The position numbers and the translations under genes are program-made. A model generated the notes under the pieces. That model was not told the origin of the DNA. It searched no databases and worked only from the letters and a program-made list of their open reading frames with translations. From positions 62,001-126,000 of the forward strand of contig NZ_JAHWGU010000011.1 in assembly GCF_020873875.1 (NCBI RefSeq): 64,000 bases of DNA, in the 5' to 3' direction. Source of the stretch: Actinoplanes sp. DH11 (GTDB lineage Bacteria > Actinomycetota > Actinomycetes > Mycobacteriales > Micromonosporaceae). This document shows, piece by piece, positions 53,706 through 62,590 of the stretch. Numbering within the stretch: the stretch's first letter is position 1; every line of letters starts with the position of its first letter.

Positions 53706-54913
53706 GGACCTCGCGCTGGACCGACGTGCACCTCGCCGCGATCGGCCGAGCCGTCTCTGTCTGTGGCGACTTCCTGGCGGCCACCACCCTCGCCCTCGTC
53801 CTGCAGGAGGCGGGGCACGGCGGGCTGGCCGTCTCCGGACTGCTGGTGGCGGCGAGCCTTCCGCTCATCGTGCTCGCCCCGCTCGCCGGGCGGCTGGTGG
53901 ACCGGGTGGACAGCCGTACCCTCCTGGTTCTGATCGGTCTCGGTCAGGCCGCGCTCTGCGCCGTGCTCGCGTTCACCACCCAGCCGGTTCTGATCATCGC
54001 CCTGGTCGGCCTGCTCGCGTGCGGTCTCGCCGTCACGCAGCCGACCTTCGCCGCGCTGGTGCCGGGCATGGTGCGCGAGGCCGACCTGGCCCGCGCGAGT
54101 GGCATCGTGCAGACCGCCGGGCAGGCCGGGATGCTCGTCGCACCGGCCCTCGCCGGCATCCTGGTCGGCTGGACGGGCCCGCGCGTGCCGCTGCTGCTGG
54201 ATGCGGCGAGCTATCTCGCGCTGGTTGGGATCGGGCTTCTCATCCGTACGCGCAGAGGCGCACCCACCGGCGCCGCGCACCTGCCGGCCGGCCGTTTCCG
54301 GCTGCGCGACGACCGCACCCTGACCGTGATGACGGTGGCGGTCGCGGCCGTCGTCGCCGGGGTGAGCGCGGTGAACGTCTTCGAGGTGTTCTTCATCCGG
54401 GAGACGCTCGGCGCCTCGACCACCGTCTACGGCTTCGTGATGGCCTCGTGGACCGTCGGCATGCTCGCCGGCAGCGTCCTCTTCGGCCGGGCGCCGCGCC
54501 GGTGGATCACGCTGCCGGCAGTGCTGGCGCTGCTCGGCGGGACCTGTGCGGTGGTGTGCGTCGCCGCCGCGGTGACCTCCGCCGGCTGGCTCGTCCCGCT
54601 CTGGATCCTCGGTGGCGCGGCGAACGGCGCGTTGAACATCTGCACCGCGGTGACCATCGCGAGCCGGGTTCCGTCCGCGGCCCACGGCCGTGCCTTCGCC
54701 GCGACCACCGCCGCCGTGCAGGGCGCCGGTCTCGCCGGCCTGCTGCTGGCCGGGCCGCTCGCGGAGGCCTTCGAGCCCCGCGTCCTGGTCGCCGGCGCTG
54801 GAGCGGCCGGGATCCTCGCCGCGCTGGCCTGCCTGCCGCTGGTGCGATCTGAGCCACCCGCGCCCCCGCGGACCCGTGACGACCGCGAGATCGGGGATAA
54901 CGTCGCAGCATGA
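53690..54913 (+). CDS. Major facilitator superfamily exporter
   Basis: A 407-residue transporter with about twelve helices, of the DHA3/MefA-like group. The MFS A-motif is present after helix 2 (GRLVDRVDSRTLLV), and a weaker copy lies in the second half. It is probably a drug or metabolite exporter; substrate unknown. I chose ATG at 53690, supported by a leaderless-type promoter; a GTG at 53669 lies within the left arm of the operator. The regulator gene is just upstream. The stop overlaps the mqnA ATG (ATGA), so mqnA is translationally coupled to it. Confidence 0.85.
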   Translation: MSFTSGTSRWTDVHLAAIGRAVSVCGDFLAATTLALVLQEAGHGGLAVSGLLVAASLPLIVLAPLAGRLVDRVDSRTLLVLIGLGQAALCAVLAFTTQPVLIIALVGLLACGLAVTQPTFAALVPGMVREADLARASGIVQTAGQAGMLVAPALAGILVGWTGPRVPLLLDAASYLALVGIGLLIRTRRGAPTGAAHLPAGRFRLRDDRTLTVMTVAVAAVVAGVSAVNVFEVFFIRETLGASTTVYGFVMASWTVGMLAGSVLFGRAPRRWITLPAVLALLGGTCAVVCVAAAVTSAGWLVPLWILGGAANGALNICTAVTIASRVPSAAHGRAFAATTAAVQGAGLAGLLLAGPLAEAFEPRVLVAGAGAAGILAALACLPLVRSEPPAPPRTRDDREIGDNVAA

Positions 54914-55761
54914 GCGACAGCGTCCGTCGGCCCCGGGTCGGGCACATCCAGTTCCTCAACTGCCTCCCGATCTACTGGGGTCTGATGCGCTCGGGCGCAC
55001 TGCTTGACGTCGACCTGCACAAGGACACCCCGGAGCGACTCAGCGCCCAGCTCGTCGCCGGTGACCTGGACATCGGGCCGATCACCCTGGTGGAGTACCT
55101 GCGGCATGCCGACGAGCTGCTGCTGCTCCCCGACCTGGCGGTGGGCAGCGACGGCCCGGTGCTCTCGGTCAACCTGATCTCCACCCGACCGCCGGCCGAG
55201 CTGGACGGGCGGCCGGTCGCGCTCGGTTCCACCTCGCGGACCGGCGTGATGCTCGCGCAGATGCTGCTCTCCGAGCGGTACGGGGTGGAGCCGGAGTACT
55301 TCCGCTGCCCACCCGACCTGTCGCAGATGCTGATGGAGGCGGACGCCGGGGTCCTGATCGGCGACCCGGCGTTGCGCGCGATGTATGAGGCCCCCGCCCG
55401 CGGCCTGCAGGTGATCGACCTGGCCGAGGCGTGGAAGGAGTGGACCGGGCTGCCGATGGTCTTCGCCGTCTGGGCGGTCCGCAAGGACTTCGCGGCCGCC
55501 CACCCGGGCCGGGTCAAGGACGTGCACGAGGCGTTCCAGCGGTCCCGTGACCTCTGTCTGGGCGAACTCGACGAGGTGGCGGAGGCGGCGGCCCGGTGGG
55601 AGCCGTTCGACGCCGCCACACTTGCCAACTACTTCCGGGTGCTGGACTTCTCGCTCGGTGACCGGCAGATCGCCGGGGTCCGCGAGTTCGCCAGGCGTGC
55701 CGCCGGGCGAGGCGAGGTGCCGGTGCTGCCGGACGGCGGCCCGCTCTTCGCCGAAATCTGA
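54910..55761 (+). CDS. mqnA: Chorismate dehydratase MqnA
   Basis: A 283-residue periplasmic-binding-like enzyme that dehydrates chorismate to 3-enolpyruvylbenzoate, the first step of the futalosine menaquinone route. It shows the typical start VGHIQFLNCLPIYWGL, the sequences GDLDIGPITLVEYLRHADE and ALGSTSRTGVMLAQMLL, and VLIGDPALRAMYEAP and WKEWTGLPMVFAVWAV. No signal peptide. ATG at 54910 overlaps the MFS stop, an unexpected partner. The downstream enzymes MqnE and MqnC are encoded elsewhere in the window. Confidence 0.93.
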   Translation: MSDSVRRPRVGHIQFLNCLPIYWGLMRSGALLDVDLHKDTPERLSAQLVAGDLDIGPITLVEYLRHADELLLLPDLAVGSDGPVLSVNLISTRPPAELDGRPVALGSTSRTGVMLAQMLLSERYGVEPEYFRCPPDLSQMLMEADAGVLIGDPALRAMYEAPARGLQVIDLAEAWKEWTGLPMVFAVWAVRKDFAAAHPGRVKDVHEAFQRSRDLCLGELDEVAEAAARWEPFDAATLANYFRVLDFSLGDRQIAGVREFARRAAGRGEVPVLPDGGPLFAEI

Positions 55762-55799
55762 TCTTCACCGTGGGCGGTCGTTCCCGCCGCCGGGCCGGT

Positions 55800-55805
55800 T
55801 ATAAG
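55800..55805 (+). promoter_or_regulatory. Possible -10 box of the LPITG protein gene
   Basis: TATAAG stands out in a GC-rich 99-bp gap and lies 55 bp before the ATG at 55861. No convincing -35 is seen 17 bp upstream (GTCGTT). Confidence 0.3.
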
Positions 55806-55860
55806 ATCCGCGGAATCTCTCCGGCCGCACGCGCGGCCGTCGATCCCGGAATCGGTGACC

Positions 55861-57405
55861 ATGCGCCTGCGCAGTTTGTTCCGTCGTCTTGCCCGGCCCG
55901 CGGTGGCCGGCGGTCTGGCCGTGGTGGCCGGCATGGCCGTCACCGGTCTGGCCCTGCCCGCACAGGCGGCCGAGGACGGCGACATCCCGTTCGTGACCTT
56001 CACCGGGCCGGAGACGGTGACGGTCGTCAGCGGGCAGTCGAAGACGGTCAAGTTCAGCCTCTACAACACCGGTACCGTCCCGGCTGAGGACGTCGTGCTC
56101 CGGTTCGGCGACAAGGCCCACCCGGTCGGCACCGCCCTCGGTTTCACCCCGCCGGCCGGCTGCGTGCGGAACGCCTGCGAGCTTGGCGACTTCAAGCCGG
56201 GTGAGCGGCGCACCCTGCGGTTCACGGTCAAGCCTGCGGCCGCTGCCGGACCGGTGGGAAGCATCCCGGTCACCACCACCGTCGGCGGGCTGCCCAGCTT
56301 CGAGTCCTCGGTCGCCGTCGTGCAGACCGACAAGGGTGGCGCCGACCTGGAGGTCGGCGACATCAAGAGCCTGAAGCTCGGCCGCGGCAGGTCCGCCGAC
56401 GTGCCGTTCGAGGTGCGCAACACCGGTGACAAGGCGGTCGAAGCGGTCGGGCTGGTCGTGTTCCCGCTGCACGACGGCGTGGCGGCGGAACTCGACTACC
56501 GCAACTGCGCCGCGGTGCAGGACGAGGAGCTCGGCGGCGTGCTCTGCGTCTTCGAGGATCCGCTGGCGGCCGGTGGCACCTTCGTCCTGCCGGAGTCGAC
56601 GCCGCTGCGGGTCAGGGTGAAGGCCGACGCGCCCGGTCCGTACGACTACCCGGTCTTCGTCACCGCCGTCGGCATCACCGGCGAGTTCCTCGGCGAGTTC
56701 GACCGCCGGACCGCCGGCGCGACCGGCGCGGAGCTGAAGCTGGAGGCCAGGCTGACCGCGACCGACGAGGAGGACGAGGAGCCGGCCGGGATCGACGACC
56801 TCAACCCGGAGGACAACTTCGCCGAGTTCGCGGTGTCGGTGCCGCGATCCGCCGCGGACAGCCGGGCCATCGGTGGCGTCTTCGCGGGCCAGCCCGGCGA
56901 CACCGTGGAGGCCGAGGCCGGTGTGCAGAACCTCGGGCCGACCGCGACGGTTCCGATCGGTTTCAACTGGTTCCCGTTCGTCCACGTCAAGATGCCGACC
57001 GGCGTGCGGCTCGTCCGGATCGACAGTGCCTGTATGCCGGGGACCTCGCCGGCTGACGTCGACTACGAGGACGAGTCGCTGAACGGCCGGGACTACGTCT
57101 GCGCGGTGGACACGCTGGCGAAGAACCAGAAGGTGCTCTTCACCTTCACGGCCGAGATCCTCGACGGCCGGCACGCGGCGGGCGCGGTGACCGTCGACGG
57201 CGGGGTGCAGGACACGAAGCGCGGCAACGACCGGGCCGCGCTCACCGTGGACATGCCCTCGGCCGGCCAGGGCGGCGGCGAAGGGCTGCCGATCACCGGC
57301 GCGCCCGCCGGGCTGCTCGCGGGCGGCGGGGCGGTGCTGCTGGTGGTGGGCCTGATCGCCTACCGGGCGGCCCGGCGCCGCCGGACCATCACTCTGGTGG
57401 AGTAG
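55861..57405 (+). CDS. Secreted surface protein with an LPITG sorting signal
   Basis: A 514-residue exported protein. Signal peptide (VAGGLAVVAGMAVTGLALPAQA), three or four Ig-like or CARDB-like beta domains with the recurring pattern VKFSLYNTGTVPAEDVVL, VPFEVRNTGDKAVEAVGL and VEAEAGVQNLGPTATVPIG, an acidic stretch (TDEEDEEPAG), and a C-terminal sorting signal: LPITG, a hydrophobic helix (LLAGGGAVLLVVGLIAY) and RAARRRR. It should be linked to peptidoglycan by a sortase, although a simple membrane anchor is possible. Ligand unknown. ATG at 55861 is preferred to a GTG two codons earlier. Confidence 0.8.
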   Translation: MRLRSLFRRLARPAVAGGLAVVAGMAVTGLALPAQAAEDGDIPFVTFTGPETVTVVSGQSKTVKFSLYNTGTVPAEDVVLRFGDKAHPVGTALGFTPPAGCVRNACELGDFKPGERRTLRFTVKPAAAAGPVGSIPVTTTVGGLPSFESSVAVVQTDKGGADLEVGDIKSLKLGRGRSADVPFEVRNTGDKAVEAVGLVVFPLHDGVAAELDYRNCAAVQDEELGGVLCVFEDPLAAGGTFVLPESTPLRVRVKADAPGPYDYPVFVTAVGITGEFLGEFDRRTAGATGAELKLEARLTATDEEDEEPAGIDDLNPEDNFAEFAVSVPRSAADSRAIGGVFAGQPGDTVEAEAGVQNLGPTATVPIGFNWFPFVHVKMPTGVRLVRIDSACMPGTSPADVDYEDESLNGRDYVCAVDTLAKNQKVLFTFTAEILDGRHAAGAVTVDGGVQDTKRGNDRAALTVDMPSAGQGGGEGLPITGAPAGLLAGGGAVLLVVGLIAYRAARRRRTITLVE

Positions 57406-57450
57406 AACGACCGCGCGGTGAACGACCGCGCGGTGAACGACCGCGCGGCG
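57406..57450. repeat. 15-bp tandem repeat, three copies
   Basis: AACGACCGCGCGGTG occurs at 57406-57420 and 57421-57435, with a third copy ending GGCG at 57436-57450. It begins at the first base after the stop of the LPITG gene. Each unit contains the palindrome CCGCGCGG. Confidence 0.92.
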
Positions 57451-57483
57451 CGCCTGCCGACCGCCGGGCCGCAGGGGGAACGG

Positions 57484-58437
57484 TCAGCTCAGGATCGCCT
57501 CCAGGGCAGCCACGTCCGCCGCGTCCAGCTGCCAGGAGCCGGCCGCCGCGTTCGCCCGGACCTGCTCGGCCGTGGTCGCGCCGGCGATCACGCTGGTCAC
57601 CGCGGGCCGGGCGGCCAGGCCGGCGATCGCGACGTCGAGCAGGCTGCGGCCGCGCTCGGCGCCGTAGGCGGTGAGCGCCTCGATGGTGTCCCAGTCGGCG
57701 GTGTCGAGCCAGGAGGCGTAGCGCTGCTGCGACATCCGGGTGCCGGCGGCCGGCGGTTCGCCCCGGCGGTACTTGCCGGTGAGCAGGCCGGAGTCGAGCG
57801 GGAAGAACGGCAGCAGACCCAGGCCGAATCGCTCGCAGGCCGGCACCACTTCGGCCTCGGCGTCGCGGTGCAGCAGGCTGTACCTGTTCTGCGCGCTGAT
57901 GAAGCGGGCCTGGCCGGCGGTCCGCGCGGTCCAGTCGGCGTCCGCGATCTGCCAGCCGGCGAAGTTGGAGTTGCCCAGGTAGCGGACCTTGCCGGAGCGG
58001 ACCAGGTCGTCGAGCGCGGCGAGTGTCTCGTCGATCGGGGTGGCCGGGTCGGGCTCGTGCATCTGGTAGAGGTCGATGTGGTCGGTCTCCAGCCGGCGCA
58101 GGGAGGCCTCGACGGCGCGGGTGATGTACCGCCGGGAGCCGCGGGCGCCGAAGTCCCGGCCGTTGAGCCCCTCCATGTTCATGCCGAACTTGGTGGCCAG
58201 CACCGCCTCGTCGCGCCGGCCCTTGAGTGCCTGGCCCAGCAGCTCCTCGGAGGTGCCGTGCGGCGTGCCGTAGATGTCCGCGGTGTCGAACAGGGTGATG
58301 CCGGCGTCGAAGGCGGCGTCCACCACCTCGCGGGTGCCGTCGGCGTCCAGCTTGCGGCCGAAGTTGTTGCAGCCGATGCCGACGACGGACACGACGAGCC
58401 CCGAGTCGCCCAGCCGGCGGTAGGTCATCTCACTCAT
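57484..58437 (-). CDS. Aldo/keto reductase
   Basis: A 317-residue NADPH-dependent TIM-barrel oxidoreductase. The catalytic residues are visible: Asp51 and Tyr56 (FDTADIYGTPHG), Lys83 (LATKFG) and His near residue 128 (YQMHEPDP). Typical cofactor sequences (FISAQNRYSLLHR, and SVIAGATTAEQVRANA near the end) follow. It matches the general stress-linked group of aldo/keto reductases; substrate unknown. ATG at 58437. The gap 58438-58629 before the SWIM gene contains only short hairpins. Confidence 0.9.
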   Translation of the reverse strand: MSEMTYRRLGDSGLVVSVVGIGCNNFGRKLDADGTREVVDAAFDAGITLFDTADIYGTPHGTSEELLGQALKGRRDEAVLATKFGMNMEGLNGRDFGARGSRRYITRAVEASLRRLETDHIDLYQMHEPDPATPIDETLAALDDLVRSGKVRYLGNSNFAGWQIADADWTARTAGQARFISAQNRYSLLHRDAEAEVVPACERFGLGLLPFFPLDSGLLTGKYRRGEPPAAGTRMSQQRYASWLDTADWDTIEALTAYGAERGRSLLDVAIAGLAARPAVTSVIAGATTAEQVRANAAAGSWQLDAADVAALEAILS

Positions 58438-58552
58438 GTGCCGACCCTATGCCGCCCCCGGGCAGGTGCCACGACGGAACAACATATTGGTTATCGTCTA
58501 TTGACACGACTTGTTACCTCTCGCAGAGTTGAGGGCACTCTGTGAGGGCCGG

Positions 58553-58567
58553 GCCGGGTAGCCCGGC
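58553..58567 (-). terminator. Small hairpin after the SWIM gene
   Basis: GCCGGG and CCCGGC with loop TAG, 63 bp past the SWIM gene stop in its direction. The stem is short and lacks a U-tract, so this is a weak call. Confidence 0.3.
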
Positions 58568-58629
58568 AAGCCGCCGCGTCCATCGTGGACTCGCCCACGA
58601 TCGGTTCACGATGGGCGCGGCCCAGGGCC

Positions 58630-59460
58630 TCAGTCGACCTCTTTGCCCAGGTCGCGATAGGTGGCGCGGAGCGCGTCGACGAGCGGCAGGTGCCGCACCC
58701 GCACGGGTGGCGGGTCGAGGGCGCGCAGCAGGAGTTCCGGCGGGGTGGCGCCGCGTGCCGGCCGTTCCCGCAGCCGGCCCAGGCTGACCCCGGGGGTATA
58801 GAAATCGGCCAGCCGCTGCGCCAGGGGTTCCTCCTCGACGGCGAGCGGGTCGGCCGGCTCCTCCTCCGGCTCCGGGGTGCCGCGCAGGTCGCCGAGGAGC
58901 GTGTCCCGGTCCCGGCCACGCCACGCGAGCACCAGGAACGGGTCGTCGTCGAAGGCCTCGGCGAGCACGTAGAGCGCGGCCGACCCGTGCTTGCAGGGGA
59001 CACCCCAGTCCGGGCAGGAGCAGGTGATGTCCAGCTCCCCGGGGAAGAGCGGCAGCCCGAGGTCGGTGAAGAGGTCGACGATCTCGTGCGGCATCTCGCC
59101 GGCCAGCAGGGCCGCCCGGTAGAGCGCCCGGCCGGCCAGCGCCGCCGTGATGCCGGCCCACTGCTCCTCGTCGTACGCCGTGATCCCGATCTCGACCTGG
59201 TACGGCGTCGGCCGCGACCCCTGCACCCGGGCCGTCACCCGGCCCGGCCGCAGCGCGAAGTCGAGCACCTGCCCCTTGCGGGCGTAGGTCCGGCCGCGGG
59301 CCAGCCGTCCCGGCTGGCAGACGTCCTCGAGCACGTCGACGAACCGCCGCGACCACCACTGCTCGCCGATCTTGCCGCGCTGGGACCGGACCGCGAGCCC
59401 GCCGTCCACCTCGATCGGGCGCGCGGCCTCGTAGAAGCGCCCTTCCGGGTCGATCGGCAC
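58630..59460 (-). CDS. SWIM zinc-finger protein
   Basis: A 276-residue protein with the SWIM motif CSCPDWGVPCKH at ~147-158 (CxC...CxH). The N-terminal half (GRTYARKGQVLDFALRPGRVTARVQG) is typical of actinobacterial SWIM proteins, and the C-terminal half is Glu/Pro/Arg-rich. SWIM domains bind DNA or protein. The GTG at 59460 begins 1 bp after the stop of the SNF2-type helicase gene, so the two are co-translated and probably work together, as paired genes do in other actinobacteria. Confidence 0.87.
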   Translation of the reverse strand: MPIDPEGRFYEAARPIEVDGGLAVRSQRGKIGEQWWSRRFVDVLEDVCQPGRLARGRTYARKGQVLDFALRPGRVTARVQGSRPTPYQVEIGITAYDEEQWAGITAALAGRALYRAALLAGEMPHEIVDLFTDLGLPLFPGELDITCSCPDWGVPCKHGSAALYVLAEAFDDDPFLVLAWRGRDRDTLLGDLRGTPEPEEEPADPLAVEEEPLAQRLADFYTPGVSLGRLRERPARGATPPELLLRALDPPPVRVRHLPLVDALRATYRDLGKEVD

Positions 59461-59461
59461 C

Positions 59462-62400
59462 TCAGCTCACCGCCCCCGGGTCGAGGGCGAAGAGCTCACG
59501 CAGCTGGTCGGTGCTCAGATCGGTGATCCACTCCTCGCCGGTGCCGACGACCGCTGAGGCGAGCGCCTTCTTCCGCTCGATCATCTGGTCGATCTTCTCC
59601 TCCAGCGTGCCGGTGCAGATGAACTTGCGGACCTGCACGTCACGGGACTGCCCGATGCGGAACGCGCGGTCGGTCGCCTGGTCCTCGACCGCCGGGTTCC
59701 ACCACCTGTCGAAGTGGACGACGTGGTTCGCCGCGGTCAGGTTGAGGCCGGTGCCGGCGGCCTTCAGCGAAAGCAGGAAGATCATCGGCTCGGTGCCGGT
59801 CTGGAACCGTTCGACGAGCTCGTCGCGGCGCGCCTTGCCGAGCCCGCCGTGCAGCCAGAGCACCGGTCGGTCGAGTTGCGCCGTGAGGTACGGCTGGAGC
59901 AGCGAACCCCACTCCGCGTACTGCGTGAAGACCAGCGCCTTGTCGCCGTCCTCGACGATCTCCTCGGCCAGTTCCTCCAGCCGGGCCAGCTTGCCCGACC
60001 GGCCCGGCAGGCGGGAACCGTCCTTGAGCAGGTGGGCCGGATGGTTGCAGACCTGCTTCAGCTTCATCATCGCGGCGAGCACGTTGCCGCGCCGCTGGAT
60101 GCCCTCGCTGTTCTCGATCTCGGCCATCATGTCCTCGACCACGGCCTGGTAGAGGGTGGCCTGCTCGGGCGTGAGTGAGCACCACACCTTCATCTCGTTC
60201 TTCTCCGGAAGGTCCGAGATGATCGTCTTGTCGGTCTTGAGGCGCCGCAGCACGAAGGGGCCGGTCGCCCGTTTCAGCGCGGCCGCCGCGTCCGCGTCCT
60301 GCCGGTTCTCGATCGGCTCCTGGAAACGCCGGCGGAACCGTTTCGCCGGCCCGAGCAGCCCCGGGTTGCAGAAATCCATGATGGACCAGAGCTCGGCGAG
60401 GTGGTTCTCCACCGGTGTGCCGGTGAGCGCGAGCCGGGTCCGCGAGCGGATCGCCCGGACCGCCTGGGACTGCCGGGTGCCGCTGTTCTTGATCGCCTGG
60501 GCCTCGTCGCAGACCACCCGCCCCCACGCGACCTCGCGCAGCGTCTCCAGGTCGCGCAGCGCGGTGCCGTAAGTGGTGAGCACCAGATCGGCCGCCGCCA
60601 CCGCCGTGTCGAACTCCGCGCCGCGCCGCCGGGTGCCGCCGTGGTGCACGTAGACGCGCAGCCCCGGCGCGAACCGGGCCGCCTCCTTCTGCCAGTTGCT
60701 CACCAGCGACATCGGGCAGACCAGCAGCGTCTTCTCGGCCGGGTCGGTGAGCAGCAGGGACAGCGTCTGCGCGGTCTTGCCGAGACCCATGTCGTCGGCG
60801 AGGATGCCGCCCAGCCCGAGCCGGCTGAGGAAGTGCAGCCAGGAAAGACCACGTTCCTGGTACGGCCGGAGCGTCCCGTGGAAACCGTCCGGCGTGGGAA
60901 GCGGGGTCAGGCGGTCCGCGGCCTGGCCGGACAGCAGATCACCGAGCAGGCCGTCGGCGTCGACCTCGATCAGCGGCAGGTCCTCCTCGCCGCCCTCGAC
61001 CACCTGCTCCAGCACCTCACCGGCGGTGATCTCACCGGTGCGGCGCTCGCTCACCGCCTTGAGCGCGGCCTTGAGCTGCCGGTCGTCGAGTTCCACCCAT
61101 TGACCGCGGACCCGGACCAGGGGCACCTTGAGACGGGCCAGCTCGGCCAGTTCCTCGGCGCTGACCGTGCTGTCGCCGATCACCAGGTCGAGCCGGAACT
61201 CGACCAGCTCGGCGAGGCCGAACCCGGAGTCGGCGACGGCCCGGGACGCGCCGGCCTTGGTTTTCGGTTTCGACCTGGTGGTGAGCTTGAGACCCACCTG
61301 CTTGCGACCGGCCCAGGCGGGCAGCTGCACGCCGAACCCGGCGGCCTGGAGCAGCGGCGCCACCTGCCGCAGGAACTCGAACGCCTCACCGGTGGTGAGC
61401 GGCATCGCGGCCGGCCGCTGTTCGAGCAGGGCCACGTGCAGCAGCGGGAAGAGCCGGACGGCCCGGCCGAGCCCGGCCAGCAGCGTCTCGTCGGGCCGGC
61501 GGGGCAGGCCGGGGAACCGCTCGCCCTCCCACAGGGCGGCCGCGGGCAGGTAGAGGCTGGGGTCGTCGGCCGACTGGAGCGCGAACTCGAGAGCCCACTC
61601 GTCGGCGCCCGGCTCCGGCTCGATCAGCCGGAAGCTGACCCGGATCGGCCCGTTCGCCGCGTTGGCCGAGCGCATCCAGTCGTCGAGCGCCTGGCGCAGC
61701 TCACGGACCTCACCGCTCGCCGCACCGGGCAGGGACGGCTCGGCGGTGAGCGCGGAGAGCCAGCGGTCCGGCAGCGGCGCTTTCGGGCCGGGCCGCATCC
61801 CGGCCAGGATCCGGTCCGGCATCAGGCCGCGTGCCGCCTCGTCGAGCAGCGCGTCCAGGGCGTCCCGGACGACCCGGCCGGCGGGGTGCCCCTCCGCCGC
61901 GCCGAGGGCCCGCGTCACCGGCGGGATGCCGGCCGCGAAGTCGCGGAAGGTGGCCGCGTCGGGCCCGGTGAGCACCGGGCGCCAGCGGGCCGCCGGCACC
62001 CCGGCCTCGACGGCCAGCTGCGGCAGCATCCGGCCGCGGCGGGCCAGGTCGCACGCGTACCCGGCGAGCAGGCACAGGTAGCGCAACGAGGAACCGGCCA
62101 CCCACGGCGCGCCCGGATCGGGGTCGGCGAGGGTGGCGAGGACCGCGGTGGCGTCGGCCGCGGGCACCGCGAGCACCGGCACGGTCCAGGAGCCCAGCCG
62201 CAGACCGCGCGGCGCCGGGCCGGTGTCGGTGCCGGCGTCGGCCTCGGGGGACGGCAGTGGCCCGCGGGCGGTGCCGGGCAGGGCGGCCGGCAGCGTCGTC
62301 GCCTCGGCGGCGGCGACCGGCTCGCCGAGCGCGGCGCGCAGGGACTCCGCGGGCGCCGCGCAGGGGTGCGGCCGTTGGCGTGCCCGGGACGCCGGCGCCG

Positions 62401-62485
62401 GCGGCGACGCCGGATCCTCCGCCCAGAGCACGAGCCGGCCCGGTCCGGTCCGGCCCGGCACCCAGCCGGCATGCACGACGAGCAC
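59462..62485 (-). CDS. SNF2-family DEAD/DEAH-type helicase (HelZ-like)
   Basis: A 1007-residue SNF2-type ATPase. A ~470-residue N-terminal region (SNF2_N-associated, Ala/Pro-rich at first) precedes the motor at ~545-1000. The motor has DDMGLGKTAQTLSLLL (Walker A), VCDEAQAIKN (motif II), LTGTPVENHLAELWSI, VFTQYAEWGSLLQPYL, HGGLGKARRDELVERF and DRAFRIGQSRDVQVRKF. Such enzymes move along double-stranded DNA and may displace proteins. I chose GTG at 62485 (GGAGG eight bases upstream); another GTG at 62491 is too close to that site. The SWIM gene follows 1 bp downstream. Confidence 0.88.
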   Translation of the reverse strand: MLVVHAGWVPGRTGPGRLVLWAEDPASPPAPASRARQRPHPCAAPAESLRAALGEPVAAAEATTLPAALPGTARGPLPSPEADAGTDTGPAPRGLRLGSWTVPVLAVPAADATAVLATLADPDPGAPWVAGSSLRYLCLLAGYACDLARRGRMLPQLAVEAGVPAARWRPVLTGPDAATFRDFAAGIPPVTRALGAAEGHPAGRVVRDALDALLDEAARGLMPDRILAGMRPGPKAPLPDRWLSALTAEPSLPGAASGEVRELRQALDDWMRSANAANGPIRVSFRLIEPEPGADEWALEFALQSADDPSLYLPAAALWEGERFPGLPRRPDETLLAGLGRAVRLFPLLHVALLEQRPAAMPLTTGEAFEFLRQVAPLLQAAGFGVQLPAWAGRKQVGLKLTTRSKPKTKAGASRAVADSGFGLAELVEFRLDLVIGDSTVSAEELAELARLKVPLVRVRGQWVELDDRQLKAALKAVSERRTGEITAGEVLEQVVEGGEEDLPLIEVDADGLLGDLLSGQAADRLTPLPTPDGFHGTLRPYQERGLSWLHFLSRLGLGGILADDMGLGKTAQTLSLLLTDPAEKTLLVCPMSLVSNWQKEAARFAPGLRVYVHHGGTRRRGAEFDTAVAAADLVLTTYGTALRDLETLREVAWGRVVCDEAQAIKNSGTRQSQAVRAIRSRTRLALTGTPVENHLAELWSIMDFCNPGLLGPAKRFRRRFQEPIENRQDADAAAALKRATGPFVLRRLKTDKTIISDLPEKNEMKVWCSLTPEQATLYQAVVEDMMAEIENSEGIQRRGNVLAAMMKLKQVCNHPAHLLKDGSRLPGRSGKLARLEELAEEIVEDGDKALVFTQYAEWGSLLQPYLTAQLDRPVLWLHGGLGKARRDELVERFQTGTEPMIFLLSLKAAGTGLNLTAANHVVHFDRWWNPAVEDQATDRAFRIGQSRDVQVRKFICTGTLEEKIDQMIERKKALASAVVGTGEEWITDLSTDQLRELFALDPGAVS

Positions 62486-62590
62486 TTGCACCCCCTCCGC
62501 AAAGCCCCGTCGAGACTACCCGCGCACGTCAGCGGCGCCGGTGACCCGCGCCGCTGACGCAGGCCGCCGCCGAGACGTACGCTTCGAATC

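Noticed and set aside
58501..58530. TTGACA as the -35 of a plus-strand promoter
   Set aside because: No acceptable -10 lies 16-18 bp downstream, and no plus-strand gene or RNA is visible before 62591.
60401..62557. Plus-strand frame of about 720 codons across the SNF2 gene
   Set aside because: It is antisense to a complete helicase with all motifs.
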